NCBI GenBank assembly: GCA_012032815.1
Contig: JAAUQD010000011.1
Location: forward strand, 1-40,000
Length of the DNA: 40,000 bases
Direction: 5' to 3'
Source: Flammeovirgaceae bacterium
GTDB taxonomy: Bacteria > Bacteroidota > Bacteroidia > Cytophagales > Cyclobacteriaceae
The translations under genes and the position numbers were made by a program. The stretch's first letter is position 1. Each line of letters begins with the position of its first letter. Below the pieces are notes generated by a model, which had not been told where the DNA came from, ran no database searches, and was given only the letters and a program-made list of their open reading frames with translations. Shown here piece after piece: positions 9,861 to 19,816 of the stretch.

Positions 9861-10634
9861 TTAGTTATTAGAATAAAAAAGCGACATGCCTTCACCCGCT
9901 ATTCGCTTCAAGAAGGTCTTGCTTTCAATTAATTCAAGAGCAGATTGCCCCATGATCAACAGGGGTTTAGTCGATTTGGAGCCATAGTTGATCAGGTTTT
10001 CAATTAAATTTTTATTACTCATTGGTAAAATACCGACATCCTCAAAAAGGTTTTGAACATAATCAATTAAGTGTTTTTCAAAATAAACTCCAGCTTCCTG
10101 TTCCGGGCAAACGGTAACTATCGTAATGCGGGTATTATAATATTTGTCACCGAACATGGAAATAAATGATTTCAGTGCAGCCAGGCTGGAAACTGAACAA
10201 TCAAAAACAAAGACAATTTCCTGAAAATCATTTGTACTTTTTGAAATCAGGTAGAGCGGACAATGGATGCTGCTCAAAAGTTTTTCTGGAAACAAACGAT
10301 CAAAATAGGCGGCCATTTCAGGAGAAAACGAACCCACCACCATGACATCGGCAAACCGACTTTGATATACCAGTGATTGTAAGTTGCTCTGATAGTCCAG
10401 TAATTTGAAAGGCAGGTTTATATGCTGAGCCTCTGCTTCCAATTCTCCCTCCAACTCAATTCGCTCTACCTCAATTACAGGATCTATTTTACTTTTTTCT
10501 GATTTTGAAAAAAAATCACGAAGAAAGAAACCCGAAAAGCGCTTAGTTTTTAGATGAGAAAAAGTATCAGAATAATCTGATATCTGAATACCGCCAGGGG
10601 TACTGTCAACCGGTACTAGAATTTCAGTGTGCAC
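9861..10634 (-). CDS. divergent universal stress protein
   Basis: The protein of 257 residues starts MHTEILVPVD like a Usp domain and has internal repeats of the fold (FADVMVVGSFS; PLLIMGQSALEL), but the ATP-binding signature G-2x-G-9x-G-S/T is missing in both halves. It is therefore likely a non-nucleotide-binding Usp paralogue. It lies 7 bases after the next Usp gene and 23 bases before ccoI, which suggests one transcript with the oxidase assembly genes. The assignment rests on the overall pattern and the neighbourhood, not on a strong motif. Confidence 0.75.
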   Translation of the reverse strand: MHTEILVPVDSTPGGIQISDYSDTFSHLKTKRFSGFFLRDFFSKSEKSKIDPVIEVERIELEGELEAEAQHINLPFKLLDYQSNLQSLVYQSRFADVMVVGSFSPEMAAYFDRLFPEKLLSSIHCPLYLISKSTNDFQEIVFVFDCSVSSLAALKSFISMFGDKYYNTRITIVTVCPEQEAGVYFEKHLIDYVQNLFEDVGILPMSNKNLIENLINYGSKSTKPLLIMGQSALELIESKTFLKRIAGEGMSLFYSNN

Positions 10635-10641
10635 AAACTTC

Positions 10642-11472
10642 CTATTTAACTACACTTGTCCAAATTGGGCATTCAATATGATTAACCAAATCTTCGGCAA
10701 TACTTCCACTTAATAAATGACTTAATCCTTTTCTTCCATGGGTGGAGATGGCGATCATGTCTGCTTTTACAGATTTTGAGAAATTAAGAACGCCAACTTC
10801 CTCATGAATGTCATTATAAATATTGAGCGTAAAATTTTTGATCATAAACCGCTTTGAAAACTCCTCCAGTCTTTTCTTATTCTCACCATCGTTTCTAAAG
10901 TTAGCCGGTGTATTTACATATAGAATATGCAAGGTGGCTTTAAAGAATTCCTGCAACGCTTTAACTTTCATTACCAGATCTTCCTGATCTCTTTCAAGTG
11001 TATTTGGGAAGATTATATTCTTAATGGAAGAACCTTTTACATATTTCTTTATGGCAATGACAGGGACTTTTGACCATCGAACAATCTTTTCGGTGTTGGA
11101 TCCGATTACATATTCTTTCAAACCCGATGCCTCCTTCGTCCATCACTACCAGATCCGCCTTCTTTGAAGATATCATATCCCGAATAACGATTGATGGACT
11201 TCCAAATTCGATAAAGGTCTTTACAACAGGGCCGTCTTTAGCCCATTTGGTTTTCATTTTTCAAAATCCTTCTCGGCCCGTTCCTTCGTCTCTTTAACAA
11301 ATACCTGTTCAAAGGATATTGAGGGCATCAGCGCAGACTCATGCATAACCGGTAATTCGATCACAGTAAGTAACAATATTTCACCCCGGCTTTGCTTTGC
11401 CAAATCAACAGCAAACTTAAAAGCCTGAACTGCCTGATCTGAAAAATCACATGGCACAAGTATCTTCTTCAT
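10642..11472 (-). CDS. universal stress protein, tandem UspA domains, multiply frameshifted
   Basis: The start MKKILVPCDFSDQAVQAF and the end ATGA-less Usp C-terminus (STHGRKGLSHLLSGSIAEDL) are clearly UspA. The reading frame is broken near 11255 (one A lost in the A run before MKTKWAKDG) and near 11140, where MGTKEASGLKEYVIGSN needs two further bases, one G and one A. Repair yields a 277-residue tandem Usp with the G-2x-G-9x-G-S motif in the second domain. It closely resembles the Usp at 302-1150. It is the first gene after an FNR-like box and the promoter-proximal gene of the ccoI-ccoS string. Confidence 0.82.
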
Positions 11473-11541
11473 CTTTTAATTATTTATCGTAAAGGTATTG
11501 AAAGGGGCTTGCTCTGCTAATGATAGCAGTCAAAGCAAAAG

Positions 11542-11555
11542 ATGATTTTTGTCAG
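11542..11555. promoter_or_regulatory. second FNR-like operator, before the usp-ccoI genes
   Basis: ATGATTTTTGTCAG differs from the perfect box at 7173-7186 by only two of fourteen bases and keeps TGAT-TTTT-xTCA. It lies 70 bases upstream of the first universal stress protein gene and 10 bases after the stop of the Crp/Fnr gene. The shared N4 centre (TTTT) with the other box makes chance less likely, but one half-site deviates from consensus. Confidence 0.5.
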
Positions 11556-11564
11556 GAACCCGGG

Positions 11565-12281
11565 TTAACCAGGAATCAAATCAGCTTGTTTGGCTAGTTT
11601 TCTTGCTTCAATGACTCGAATGCGCTTTCCCTCAAAGGAAATCAGTCCGTCTTTTTTAAACTCAGAAAGTAAGCGAATAACTGTTTCAGTTGCCGTACCT
11701 ACAATGCTGGCCAGGTCTTCGCGAGAAAGTGCCAGATCAATTAAAGTGCTTTCTCCTCCATCCACTCCATAGGTCTCTTTTAGCATCAGTAGATTTGCAG
11801 CCAACCTCTCACGCACCGACTTATGGGCTAATTCAGCCATCTTTTCTTCCATAATTCCCATCTCAATACATATTGCCTTTACCACACGTTGCATGAAAAG
11901 CGGATTTTTATAAAGCACTCCGAAAAACTGATCTTTAGGAATAAAACAAATCTTAGCGTCTTCCAGCACCGTGGCAGTGCCGGCATAATACTCTTCGCTT
12001 AGTAACGAACGGTATCCAAGGAAATCTCCCGGTTTAGCAATGTAAACGATATATTCTTTTCCCTGTACGTTATTTTTAAAAACCTTAACCTTTCCTCCAT
12101 TAACACAATAAAGTCCCATCGGACGGGTGCCTTCATAAAAGATATTCTGACCTTTTTTATATTGAATGCAGGTTTTATGATCAGATACATTTTCAAGTTC
12201 CTCCTTGCTCAACCCATTAAACAATGAGTGTTGCAATTGTTGACAAAGCGAACAATCAATATTAATCTCTTTCTTCCCCAT
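11565..12281 (-). CDS. Crp/Fnr family transcriptional regulator
   Basis: The 238-residue protein has a cyclic-nucleotide-binding-type beta barrel (about 35-125), a long dimerisation helix and a helix-turn-helix near the C-terminus with GTATETVIRLLSEFKKDGLI. The recognition helix keeps the E...R spacing of FNR, which reads TGATnnnnATCA, and such boxes occur twice in the adjacent cbb3 region. N-terminal cysteines (C10, C13, C38) and a cysteine at the place of FNR Cys122 (AKICFIP) would allow an oxygen-labile Fe-S cluster; that is inference. It sits at the head of the respiration cluster. Confidence 0.9.
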   Translation of the reverse strand: MGKKEINIDCSLCQQLQHSLFNGLSKEELENVSDHKTCIQYKKGQNIFYEGTRPMGLYCVNGGKVKVFKNNVQGKEYIVYIAKPGDFLGYRSLLSEEYYAGTATVLEDAKICFIPKDQFFGVLYKNPLFMQRVVKAICIEMGIMEEKMAELAHKSVRERLAANLLMLKETYGVDGGESTLIDLALSREDLASIVGTATETVIRLLSEFKKDGLISFEGKRIRVIEARKLAKQADLIPG

Positions 12282-12365
12282 AGCCTTTTAAATAGTGTCT
12301 AATCACCAAAAGTCATTAAAAAATAGCATCTCACCAAAGCAATACCCGTCTTAGAGGATCGAATC

Positions 12366-13259
12366 TCAGAGCAACATGCCTGCTCCAAAGAGAAATACAT
12401 AAACCAGCGTTGTTAAAGCCATTTGCTTCAAAAATGGATCAAGTTCCAACGCATCTTTTTTATAAACGGCAATACTATTTAAAACCAGAAGTGGGGTTAC
12501 ACTTAAAAACAAAAGCTGATACCATGATCTGAATTCATGCACCACAAAAACAATAGAGCAAATCAATCCCACACTAAGCAGGGTGATGTGATAAAGAGCA
12601 GCATTTGCTTTTCCAATACGCACCGGAATTGAATTCTTCCCTGCACTCCTATCTGATTCTATATCTCGGATGTTGTTCAGATTTAGAACCGCAACGGCAA
12701 ACAACCCACAACTCAACGCGGGCAATACTTCTACCCATCGGAGCGATTTAGTAAATAAAAACAAGGAACCGAGCACACCAACTAATCCAAAAAAAATAAG
12801 AACGGAAATATCACCAAGACCTGCATACCCATAGGGTCGCTTACCTATGGTATATGCGATGGCTGCCAGTATAGCCAATAGCCCTATACCAAAAAATATT
12901 AAAAATAATTTTAAATCAGATCCAAAAGCGGTCCATAGTAGAAATAAACCAGCGCTAAGACTGAGCACACTAAAAATCAACACACCCCTTTTCATTCCTA
13001 AAGGTGAAATAGCACCAGACTGCACCATTCGCACAGGACCTTGTCGTTGGGGTACATCAGCCCCATTTACAAAATCACCGTAATCATTAGCCAGGTTGGA
13101 AAGTATTTGCAACAAGAGTGTAGTCAGACAACAAAATAGAAAAATTGATAAACTAAAAGTTCCGGATGATGCCGCCAGAAATGCGCCCATGCTTACGCAG
13201 GCCAAGGCCAGCGGCAACGTGCGCAATCTGAAGGCTGTGATCCAGGCTTTCACTGCCAT
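12366..13259 (-). CDS. menA: 1,4-dihydroxy-2-naphthoate polyprenyltransferase MenA
   Basis: The 297-residue UbiA-family membrane enzyme attaches the prenyl chain to dihydroxynaphthoate in menaquinone synthesis. The first Asp-rich motif reads NLANDYGDFVNGAD and is followed by RQGPVRMVQSG, a typical MenA signature. The second is NLNNIRDIESDRSAGKNS. About eight to nine membrane spans are visible. It follows doxX by seven bases at the downstream end of the argS-gpx-doxX string. Menaquinone supplies the respiratory chain that ends in the cbb3 oxidase encoded nearby. Confidence 0.93.
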   Translation of the reverse strand: MAVKAWITAFRLRTLPLALACVSMGAFLAASSGTFSLSIFLFCCLTTLLLQILSNLANDYGDFVNGADVPQRQGPVRMVQSGAISPLGMKRGVLIFSVLSLSAGLFLLWTAFGSDLKLFLIFFGIGLLAILAAIAYTIGKRPYGYAGLGDISVLIFFGLVGVLGSLFLFTKSLRWVEVLPALSCGLFAVAVLNLNNIRDIESDRSAGKNSIPVRIGKANAALYHITLLSVGLICSIVFVVHEFRSWYQLLFLSVTPLLVLNSIAVYKKDALELDPFLKQMALTTLVYVFLFGAGMLL

Positions 13260-13266
13260 TTTCTTT

Positions 13267-13671
13267 TCAGGAATTTCTGATTCGATCCAGTGAAAACTTC
13301 CCTGGTCCTGTAAACAGAATAACTAAATATGGGATCAGATAAAGCAAAGCCTTTTCCTTTTGGCCAAATGAATCATCACCATGAACAATAAAAACTACAA
13401 TAACGAAAGTAACAATAAGAGGAATGAGCGCAATGCGGGTAAAACCTCCAAGGATTAATAGTATTGAACAAAACACTTCAGCAAAAATGGCAAGAATGAG
13501 TGAAACCTCACTGCCTAATCCCAACGGGTCTGAAAACTTCTCAACTCGCTCCGCATAGTTCAACAATTTTGGTAAACCATGCGTCAACATCCCAAAGCCC
13601 AAAGCAAGCCTCAACAAGAGAAGTCCGACATCAATTGAAATCGGCTTGGAACCAAAAATCCATTTTTTCAT
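13267..13671 (-). CDS. DoxX family membrane protein
   Basis: This 134-residue protein has four membrane spans and the DoxX pattern LLLLRLALGFGMLTHGLPKL near the N-terminus. The family is linked to quinone/thiol redox functions, but the exact role here is unknown. It sits between a glutathione peroxidase-like gene and menA, with two- and seven-base gaps, so it is cotranscribed. Confidence 0.85.
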   Translation of the reverse strand: MKKWIFGSKPISIDVGLLLLRLALGFGMLTHGLPKLLNYAERVEKFSDPLGLGSEVSLILAIFAEVFCSILLILGGFTRIALIPLIVTFVIVVFIVHGDDSFGQKEKALLYLIPYLVILFTGPGKFSLDRIRNS

Positions 13672-13672
13672 T

Positions 13673-14203
13673 TTACTTTATCTTAGATGTTATTTGAGGA
13701 TCCAGAGGATTTATTTTGGAGGAATAGAATCCTACAACATTTCCTTCTGGATCTATCAGGTACTTATAAAAATTCCAACCGGGAGCTTCGCCTGTTTTGG
13801 CGGCAAGCCATTTGTATAAGGGATGCATGTCATTTCCTTTTACAGAAATCTTTTCAAACATCTGGAACGACACACCATAATTCTCCTTACAGAATTCAAC
13901 TATTTGCTCATTTGACCCCGGTTCCTGCCATAAAAAATTATTGGCCGGAAATCCAAGCACATTTACTTTGGCACCCATTTGCTCATGAAGCTTTTGAAGA
14001 TCGGCATATTGAGGGGTGTACCCGCATTTACTTGCCGTGTTCACAACTAACAGATAAGAGCCTTTATACTTCTCAAAATCAATCAATTCCCCATCAATTG
14101 AATTGATCTTGAAATCATATATCGACCCTTGCACATCCTGTGCAGAAATTTTGTCCTTACAATTAAATAGACCGAACATAATTACAATAATAATGTACCT
14201 CAT
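13673..14203 (-). CDS. thioredoxin-type glutathione peroxidase, putative lipoprotein
   Basis: The core shows NTASKCGYTPQY with the peroxidatic cysteine, NFLWQEPGSNEQI with the glutamine region, FCKENYGVSF with the resolving cysteine used by thioredoxin-dependent enzymes, and WNFYKYLID with the conserved tryptophan and asparagine. The usual FPCNQF reads FPANNF, so that extra cysteine is absent. I place the start at ATG 14203; a GTG five codons upstream is also open. The leader ends LFNC, a possible lipobox, so the enzyme may sit in the periplasm attached to a membrane. Confidence 0.9.
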   Translation of the reverse strand: MRYIIIVIMFGLFNCKDKISAQDVQGSIYDFKINSIDGELIDFEKYKGSYLLVVNTASKCGYTPQYADLQKLHEQMGAKVNVLGFPANNFLWQEPGSNEQIVEFCKENYGVSFQMFEKISVKGNDMHPLYKWLAAKTGEAPGWNFYKYLIDPEGNVVGFYSSKINPLDPQITSKIK

Positions 14204-14235
14204 AAAAGTTGATAACACATTACCTACAAATAAGT

Positions 14236-16014
14236 TTACATACGGTCAGGAACTTGAATGCCCAGCAATCCCATGCACTTGAAAAGTGTACTGGCTACTG
14301 ATTCTGAAAGAGCTACCCTAAAGCTAAGTTTTGCAGCATCTCCCTCACTGAAAATGGGGATAGACTGATAGAAATGGTTGTACTCTTTGGCCAGGTCGTA
14401 TGCAAATGCGGCCAACACGGCAGGGGAATATTCTCGGGCTGCCTCTTTTATGCGGGATGGATACCTGTAAAGCAAACCAACTACACTGCGCTCCGCTTCT
14501 TCTAAAACTCCAATTGAGTCATACTCCGTTCTATCAATTTTAAGTAAATCAGCTTTTCGTAAAATCGCACAGATACGTGCATGAGTATATTGAATGAAAG
14601 GCCCGGTATGTCCCTGCAACTGGATTGACTCGCTGGGATCAAACATCATTCTTTTTTTCGGATCCACTTTCAAAAGAAAATATTTGAGCGCGCCTAGTCC
14701 AATGGTTTCATGAAGCGACTTTAATTGAGCTTCTGTGAATTCATCTACCTTACCCAATTCACGGGTCTGCTTTTCCGCCTCCTCTACCATTTCATCCATG
14801 AGTTCATCTGCATCCACTACCGTACCTTCCCGTGATTTCATTTTACCTGTAGGCAAATCGACCATTCCATACGAAAGGTGATAACATTCCTTTGCCCATC
14901 CATAGCCCAGCTTTCCCAAAATCAGAAACAGGACTTTGAAGTGATACTCCTGCTCGTTTCCAACCGTATATACCTGCCGGCTGATTTTTGGGAAATCACG
15001 AAAACGCAAAATTGCTGTACCAATATCCTGCGTCATGTACACGGAGGTACCATCCGACCGCAACAGTACTTTCTGATCAAGACCATCAGCTGTAAGATCA
15101 ACCCATACGGAGCCATCCTCCTTTTTATAGAATACACCGGATTCCACACCCTTCAATACCTCATCTTTGCCAAGCTGATAGGTTTCAGACTCGTAATAGA
15201 GTTTATCAAAGGAAACACCCATTCGCTTGTACGTAGATTCAAATCCTTGATAAACCCAACTATTCATCGTTCTCCAAAGCTTCAAAGTCGCCTCATCTTT
15301 TTTTCCCAAAGCCTGAGTAAATCAATTGCCTGTTGCATAATAGGCGCTTCCTTTGCTGCCTGTTCTTCACTTTTTCCTTCAGAAAGCAACTGATTGATTT
15401 GTGCTTTGTGCATTTTGTCAAACGCTACATAATACTTTCCTACCAGTTTGTCGCCTTTCATTCCGGTATTGTCGGGAGTTTCATTGGCTGCGCTCTCCTT
15501 CCATGCCGCCATTGATTTGCAAATGTGTATGCCCCGGTCATTAATGATCTGCACTTTGTGAACATTATATCCAAGAGCTTCGTAGATAGCGGCCACACTG
15601 CCGCCAAGAAAATTATTACGCAAGTGACCAAGGTGCAAAGGCTTGTTGGTGTTGGGCGAAGAATATTCAATCATGATCTCCTCACCTGACTTATCTTCAG
15701 TTCCAAAATTTTCATGTGAATGAATGGATGTAAAGACTTCCAACCAGATTTTATCAGATATCACAAGATTCAGAAATCCCTTCACCACATTGAAGCGGGA
15801 AACCAGACCTGAATCGTTAACCAACTTTCACCAAGTTGTCGTGCTGTTTCTTCAGGCGATTTTTTGAAAGTTTGGAAAGTGGGAAACAAACCAGAGTGAA
15901 ACTTCCTTCAAATTCCTTATTGGTTGGCTGAATTTGAAATGATGTGACGGGTTGATTGTAAAGTTCTTGAAAGGCCTGCGTTATAGCAGAAATTAATTTC
16001 TCTTCCAATTGCAT
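14236..16014 (-). CDS. argS: arginyl-tRNA synthetase, frameshifted three times
   Basis: Three reading frames make one class I ArgRS: an N-terminal arginyl add-on domain (MQLEEKLISAITQAF), the catalytic core with NTNKPLHLGHLRNN (HIGH-type motif) and GKMKSREGTVVDAD (KMSKS-type), and an anticodon-binding domain at the end with FIQYTHARI. The frames join if one base is added in the T runs (plus strand) at 15298-15304, 15826-15828 and 15860-15865. The repaired protein has 593 residues, normal for the family. An essential gene of this kind is very unlikely to be a pseudogene, which points to sequence error. Confidence 0.93.
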
Positions 16015-16019
16015 CTCAC

Positions 16020-17555
16020 TTACCCGGCAGGGTTGATTATCTTCAACTCATAGAGATCTTTCCTCCGGTCTTTTAATGTATTTACACTACCGTGGTTATG
16101 TAAATCTTTAAGGTCATCAAGATCAACATCCGCAATAATCACCTGCTCGGTATTTGGAACACCTTCTTTAACTATTCCATTGGTTGGGAACGCAATATCA
16201 GAAGGAGAAAAAACGGCTGACTGTGCATAGTGTATATCCATGTTCCTTACTCGGGGAAGATTACCAACACTTCCTGCTATTGCAACATAACATTCATTTT
16301 CGATGGCTCTTGCCTGCGAACAAATTCTAACGCGTTGATAGGCAGAATTCATATCCGTAGCAAACGGAACAAATAAAATCTGCATTCCCTGGTCTGCCAG
16401 CAATCGACCGAGTTCAGGAAACTCTGCATCATAGCAAATTAAAATTCCAATTTTAGCTACGTCAGTATCAAAGGCAATTACTTTTGATCCGCCTGTGATG
16501 CCCCATTCTGCAGCTTCACTTGGCGTTATGTGAATTTTGTATTGTTTTTCATAGGTTCCATTTCTCCTGCATAGATAGCTTACGTTATATAACTTACCAT
16601 TTTCAATTTCCGGCAAGCTTCCGGCAATCACATTAATATTATAGTAGACCGCCAATTCTGAAAACTTGTTACGGATATCCGTAGTATACTCGGCCAGCTT
16701 TCGGATTGATGATGCCGAATCCATCTCATTGAATTCAGCAATCATGGGCATGTTGATAAACTCCGGAAGTAAAATAAAGTCTGCTCCATAGTCGCTCACA
16801 GAATCCACAAAAAACTCAACATAATCAAAGAAGGCTTTTAAGCTGGTTACATTTCTCATTTGCCATTGCACAACTCCAATTCTGGCAAAATGCTTTTTAC
16901 CCCCAAACATTTTAGGTCTGGGCTTGAAGTAAATGTTATTCCACTCAATGAGAGTCGCGTAAGCTTTCGATTCAATATCTTGTGGCAGGTACCCCGTCAG
17001 AATTTTCTTAACGTGAAAATCATTGCTCATCTGGAAGGAGAGAACTGGATCGTAAATTTCCCGTTCTTTAACTTTTGCGATGTATTCTTTAGGCTCTAGC
17101 TTTTTGCTATACTTATAAAAGTTGGGCATTCTGCCTCCTGCAACAATGCTTTCCAGATTTAATTTCTCGCAAAGTTCTTTTCGTGCATCGTAAATTCTTC
17201 GTCCAAGACGCATCGACCGGTAGTCAGAGTGCACACAAATTTCGATGCCGTATAACACATTTCCGTCAGGGTCGTGGGTAGAAAAAGTATAATCTCCGGT
17301 TATGGTTGGGTAGTCATGGTCATCCGGATAATCATCATAATTCACAATTATGGTCAGCGCAAAAGCGATCAGCTTTCCTTTGTCTTCAATACCAATCTGA
17401 CCTTCCGGAAAAATTGATGTTAATTTTTCGATTTGTTGTTTAGACCAAACACCTCCGATATTGGAGTATGCATTTTGCATGATTTCAACGATATCGTCAT
17501 AATCACTTAGTCTTACTTTTCGAAGTTCTAGATGTAATTTTTTACGTTTAGCCAT
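16020..17555 (-). CDS. GNAT acetyltransferase - nitrilase fusion (YhcX-like)
   Basis: Residues 1-210 form a GNAT domain with VHSDYRSMRLGRRIYDARKE as the acetyl-CoA-binding segment. Residues 222-511 form a carbon-nitrogen hydrolase with the Glu-Lys-Cys triad: LLPEF (E265), QYKIHIT (K340) and ILICYDAEFPE (C374). The best start is ATG 17555, one base after the stop of the deoxyhypusine-synthase-like gene; a TTG eight codons upstream lies inside that gene. The fusion is known from Bacillus YhcX and relatives, whose substrates are not settled. The polyamine neighbours make an amide or carbamoyl polyamine a plausible substrate. That is inference. Confidence 0.9.
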   Translation of the reverse strand: MAKRKKLHLELRKVRLSDYDDIVEIMQNAYSNIGGVWSKQQIEKLTSIFPEGQIGIEDKGKLIAFALTIIVNYDDYPDDHDYPTITGDYTFSTHDPDGNVLYGIEICVHSDYRSMRLGRRIYDARKELCEKLNLESIVAGGRMPNFYKYSKKLEPKEYIAKVKEREIYDPVLSFQMSNDFHVKKILTGYLPQDIESKAYATLIEWNNIYFKPRPKMFGGKKHFARIGVVQWQMRNVTSLKAFFDYVEFFVDSVSDYGADFILLPEFINMPMIAEFNEMDSASSIRKLAEYTTDIRNKFSELAVYYNINVIAGSLPEIENGKLYNVSYLCRRNGTYEKQYKIHITPSEAAEWGITGGSKVIAFDTDVAKIGILICYDAEFPELGRLLADQGMQILFVPFATDMNSAYQRVRICSQARAIENECYVAIAGSVGNLPRVRNMDIHYAQSAVFSPSDIAFPTNGIVKEGVPNTEQVIIADVDLDDLKDLHNHGSVNTLKDRRKDLYELKIINPAG

Positions 17556-17556
17556 G

Positions 17557-18533
17557 CTACCAATCAAGAATGTATGCAAAAATGAGTGGCGCTACAATGG
17601 TTGCATCCGACTCAATTATATATTTAGGGGTTTCAATACTTAGCTTCCCCCAAGTAATTTTTTCATTAGGAACTGCACCGGAATATGATCCATAGCTTGT
17701 TGTCGAATCACTGATCTGACAGAAGTAACTCCAATAAGGAACTCCCTCTCGTTCAAGATCCTGATGTAACATAGGTACAACACAGATTGGAAAATCACCG
17801 GCAATACCACCTCCAATTTGAAAAAATCCTATACCATCGGTTCCGGCTTCCTTGGTATACCAATCGGCAAGCCATACCATGTACTCGATACCGCTTTTCA
17901 TGGTTGAGGCTTTCAACTCACCTGTCAGCACATAGGAAGCGAAAATATTTCCCATCGTGGAGTCTTCCCATCCGGGTACAACCATGGGAAGGTTCTTTTC
18001 TGCCGCAGCAATCATCCACGAATTTTTAGGATCAATTTCATAATACTGCTTTAGATCACCACTGTTCAGCATCCGGAACATAAATTCGTGAGGGAATAAT
18101 CGCTCTCCTTTATCTTCTGCATCTTTCCAAACTTGGAATAAATGTTTTTGTAATTTCCGAAATGCCTCCTCTTCCGGAATACAGGTGTCCGTTACACGAT
18201 TCAAATGATTCTTCAACAAGTCCCACTCCTGTTCAGGAGTAAGGTCTCGATAGTTAGGAATGCGCTTGTAATGAGAGTGTGCCACAAGGTTCATTATATC
18301 CTCTTCAAGATTGGCACCTGTACATGAAATGATATGTACGTTATTACTTCGAATCATTTCAGCGAAACTGATTCCCAGTTCTCCTGTACTCATCGCTCCG
18401 GCCAATGTTACCATCATTTTTTTCCTTCTGCCAGGTGTTTCTTATAGCCTTTGGCGGCATCCACCAGTGCCGCTGCATTGAAGTGCAGATAGTGCTTTTC
18501 AATAAATGATGAAATAGGACGGTTAGGGCTCAT
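17557..18533 (-). CDS. deoxyhypusine synthase-like protein, frameshifted
   Basis: The 325-residue repaired protein starts MSPNRPISSFIEKHYLHFNA at 18533. The frame breaks in the T7 run (plus strand) at 18417-18423, where an eighth base restores GKKMMVTLAGAMSTGELG. The NAD-binding region (MMVTLAGAMS), the IGGGIAGDFP motif and TWGKL, equivalent to the catalytic lysine region SWGK of eukaryotic deoxyhypusine synthase, are all present. Bacteria have no eIF5A, so such homologues are thought to make homospermidine or related polyamines. The neighbours arginase and arginine decarboxylase support a polyamine role. Confidence 0.88.
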
Positions 18534-18587
18534 TTCGTTGATTAAAATTTGGTGCGAAATAGGTAAAACTTATAAAAGGAATGGAGC

Positions 18588-19552
18588 TCATTTCTCCACG
18601 GTCACTAATCTGTTTTTAATGGCTCGTGCTGTTGCTTCCAGTATCTCGAAAGCTCCTTCTGCCATTCGGTTTTCGGTGTCGAGTGTCGGGTTCACTTCGG
18701 CTATCTCCCAGGCACAAACTTTCGGATCTTTGGCCAACTCAACGTTCAATGTCTTTGCTTCTTCAAGTGTAAGTCCATTTGGAACTGGGGTTCCAGTGCC
18801 ACTAGAAACACGGCTATCAATACTATCCACATCAAAAGAAATGTAAATCAAGTCGCAATGATCCAGCATCTTGAGGGCGTCTTGAGCTGCCTTTATAGGT
18901 CCTTGCTTTCGAACCTCTTCCGCTGTGATGTAGCCCATCCCATATTTATTTATAAGATAGTTTTCCGGTTTCTCAAGATCGCGAACAGAAATATAAACGA
19001 TGTCTTCCGGATAAATCTTTGCACCGGGCATCCCCACATTTTTCAACTGCTCCCAATACTCAAGGGTTTCTCCCCTCGGATCATTCGCCTTACATTCAAG
19101 ATTATCAATATCACATGCCATGGCCAGTGTCATCCCATGCATGTTGCCGGAAGGTGTGGTATACGGTGTATGCATATCGGCATGCGCATCAATCCAGATC
19201 ACGCCCAGCCGTTGCTTTGGATAAGCTTTTTTTATTCCGGCAATTGTTCCATACGCGGTACTATGATCGCCAGCCATAATGATGGGGAAGAAATCTTCGT
19301 AGATGGTTTCATACACTTCAAGACAAACGCGTTCTTCCATGATCATGACACCATCTATAAACTTAGCATGAGTAAACTGTGCGCTGTCAAACAACAGCTC
19401 ATTAACATGCTCCACCTCTACGCTCTCATGTTGCTTGAAAAATCAGATTTAAGATCAAGACTGGCTATTTTCATAGCCTCAACACCCAGGCTGGCCCCGC
19501 GTGTTCCTGCACCGATTTCTGATTTCACCTCAACTATTTTTATATCCTTCAC
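18588..19552 (-). CDS. arginase (ureohydrolase), frameshifted
   Basis: The metal-binding motifs of ureohydrolases are complete: AGDHS, DAHADMHTP and SFDVDSID. The loop TTPSGNMHG is the arginase form (serine and asparagine bind the substrate carboxylate), whereas agmatinases have another loop, so I call arginase; agmatinase is the alternative. The N-terminus lies in another frame: GTG 19552 starts MKDIKIVEVKSEIGAGTRGA, and one base added to the A run at 19438-19442 joins it at SDFFKQHESVEVEHVNE. The repaired length is 321 residues. It lies 54 bases upstream of the deoxyhypusine-synthase-like gene and is divergent from speA. Confidence 0.9.
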
Positions 19553-19816
19553 ACCGTTAATAATAAATACTTACCAATAGACTTTTACTTTATAAGATCA
19601 TTCGATTTGAATAAGGTCTTGAGTGCCGACCTTAGCGATCCGGTAAAGGGGTAATAAAACCAGAAAATGAAGCTAAAAAACAGTAATTCATGCCCTTCTT
19701 GTGATTGCAAAGATGGCAAAATTATCTCAATATTGCACTCTTTAAAATGAGTTGTTGGCTGTTCGGTATACTTTGTTGCAGCCTCATAGCAGCTTAAAGC
19801 GAACAACTAAATACAA

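Noticed and set aside
11508-11530. Hairpin CTGCTA-ATGA-TAGCAG as a terminator of the crp-type gene
   Set aside because: The stem is only six pairs and no T run follows on either strand.
14878-15393. 171-residue plus-strand frame
   Set aside because: It lies opposite argS and shows no protein features of its own.
17556-17579. Earlier TTG start for the GNAT-nitrilase fusion
   Set aside because: It lies within the end of the upstream gene, while ATG 17555 follows that stop by one base.
18858-19580. 240-residue plus-strand reading frame
   Set aside because: It is the antisense shadow of the arginase gene, which has full ureohydrolase motifs on the other strand.
19585-19806. 73-residue minus-strand reading frame between arginase and speA
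   Set aside because: The sequence has no recognisable pattern, lies in a divergent promoter gap and shows no hydrophobic or domain signature; nothing supports translation.
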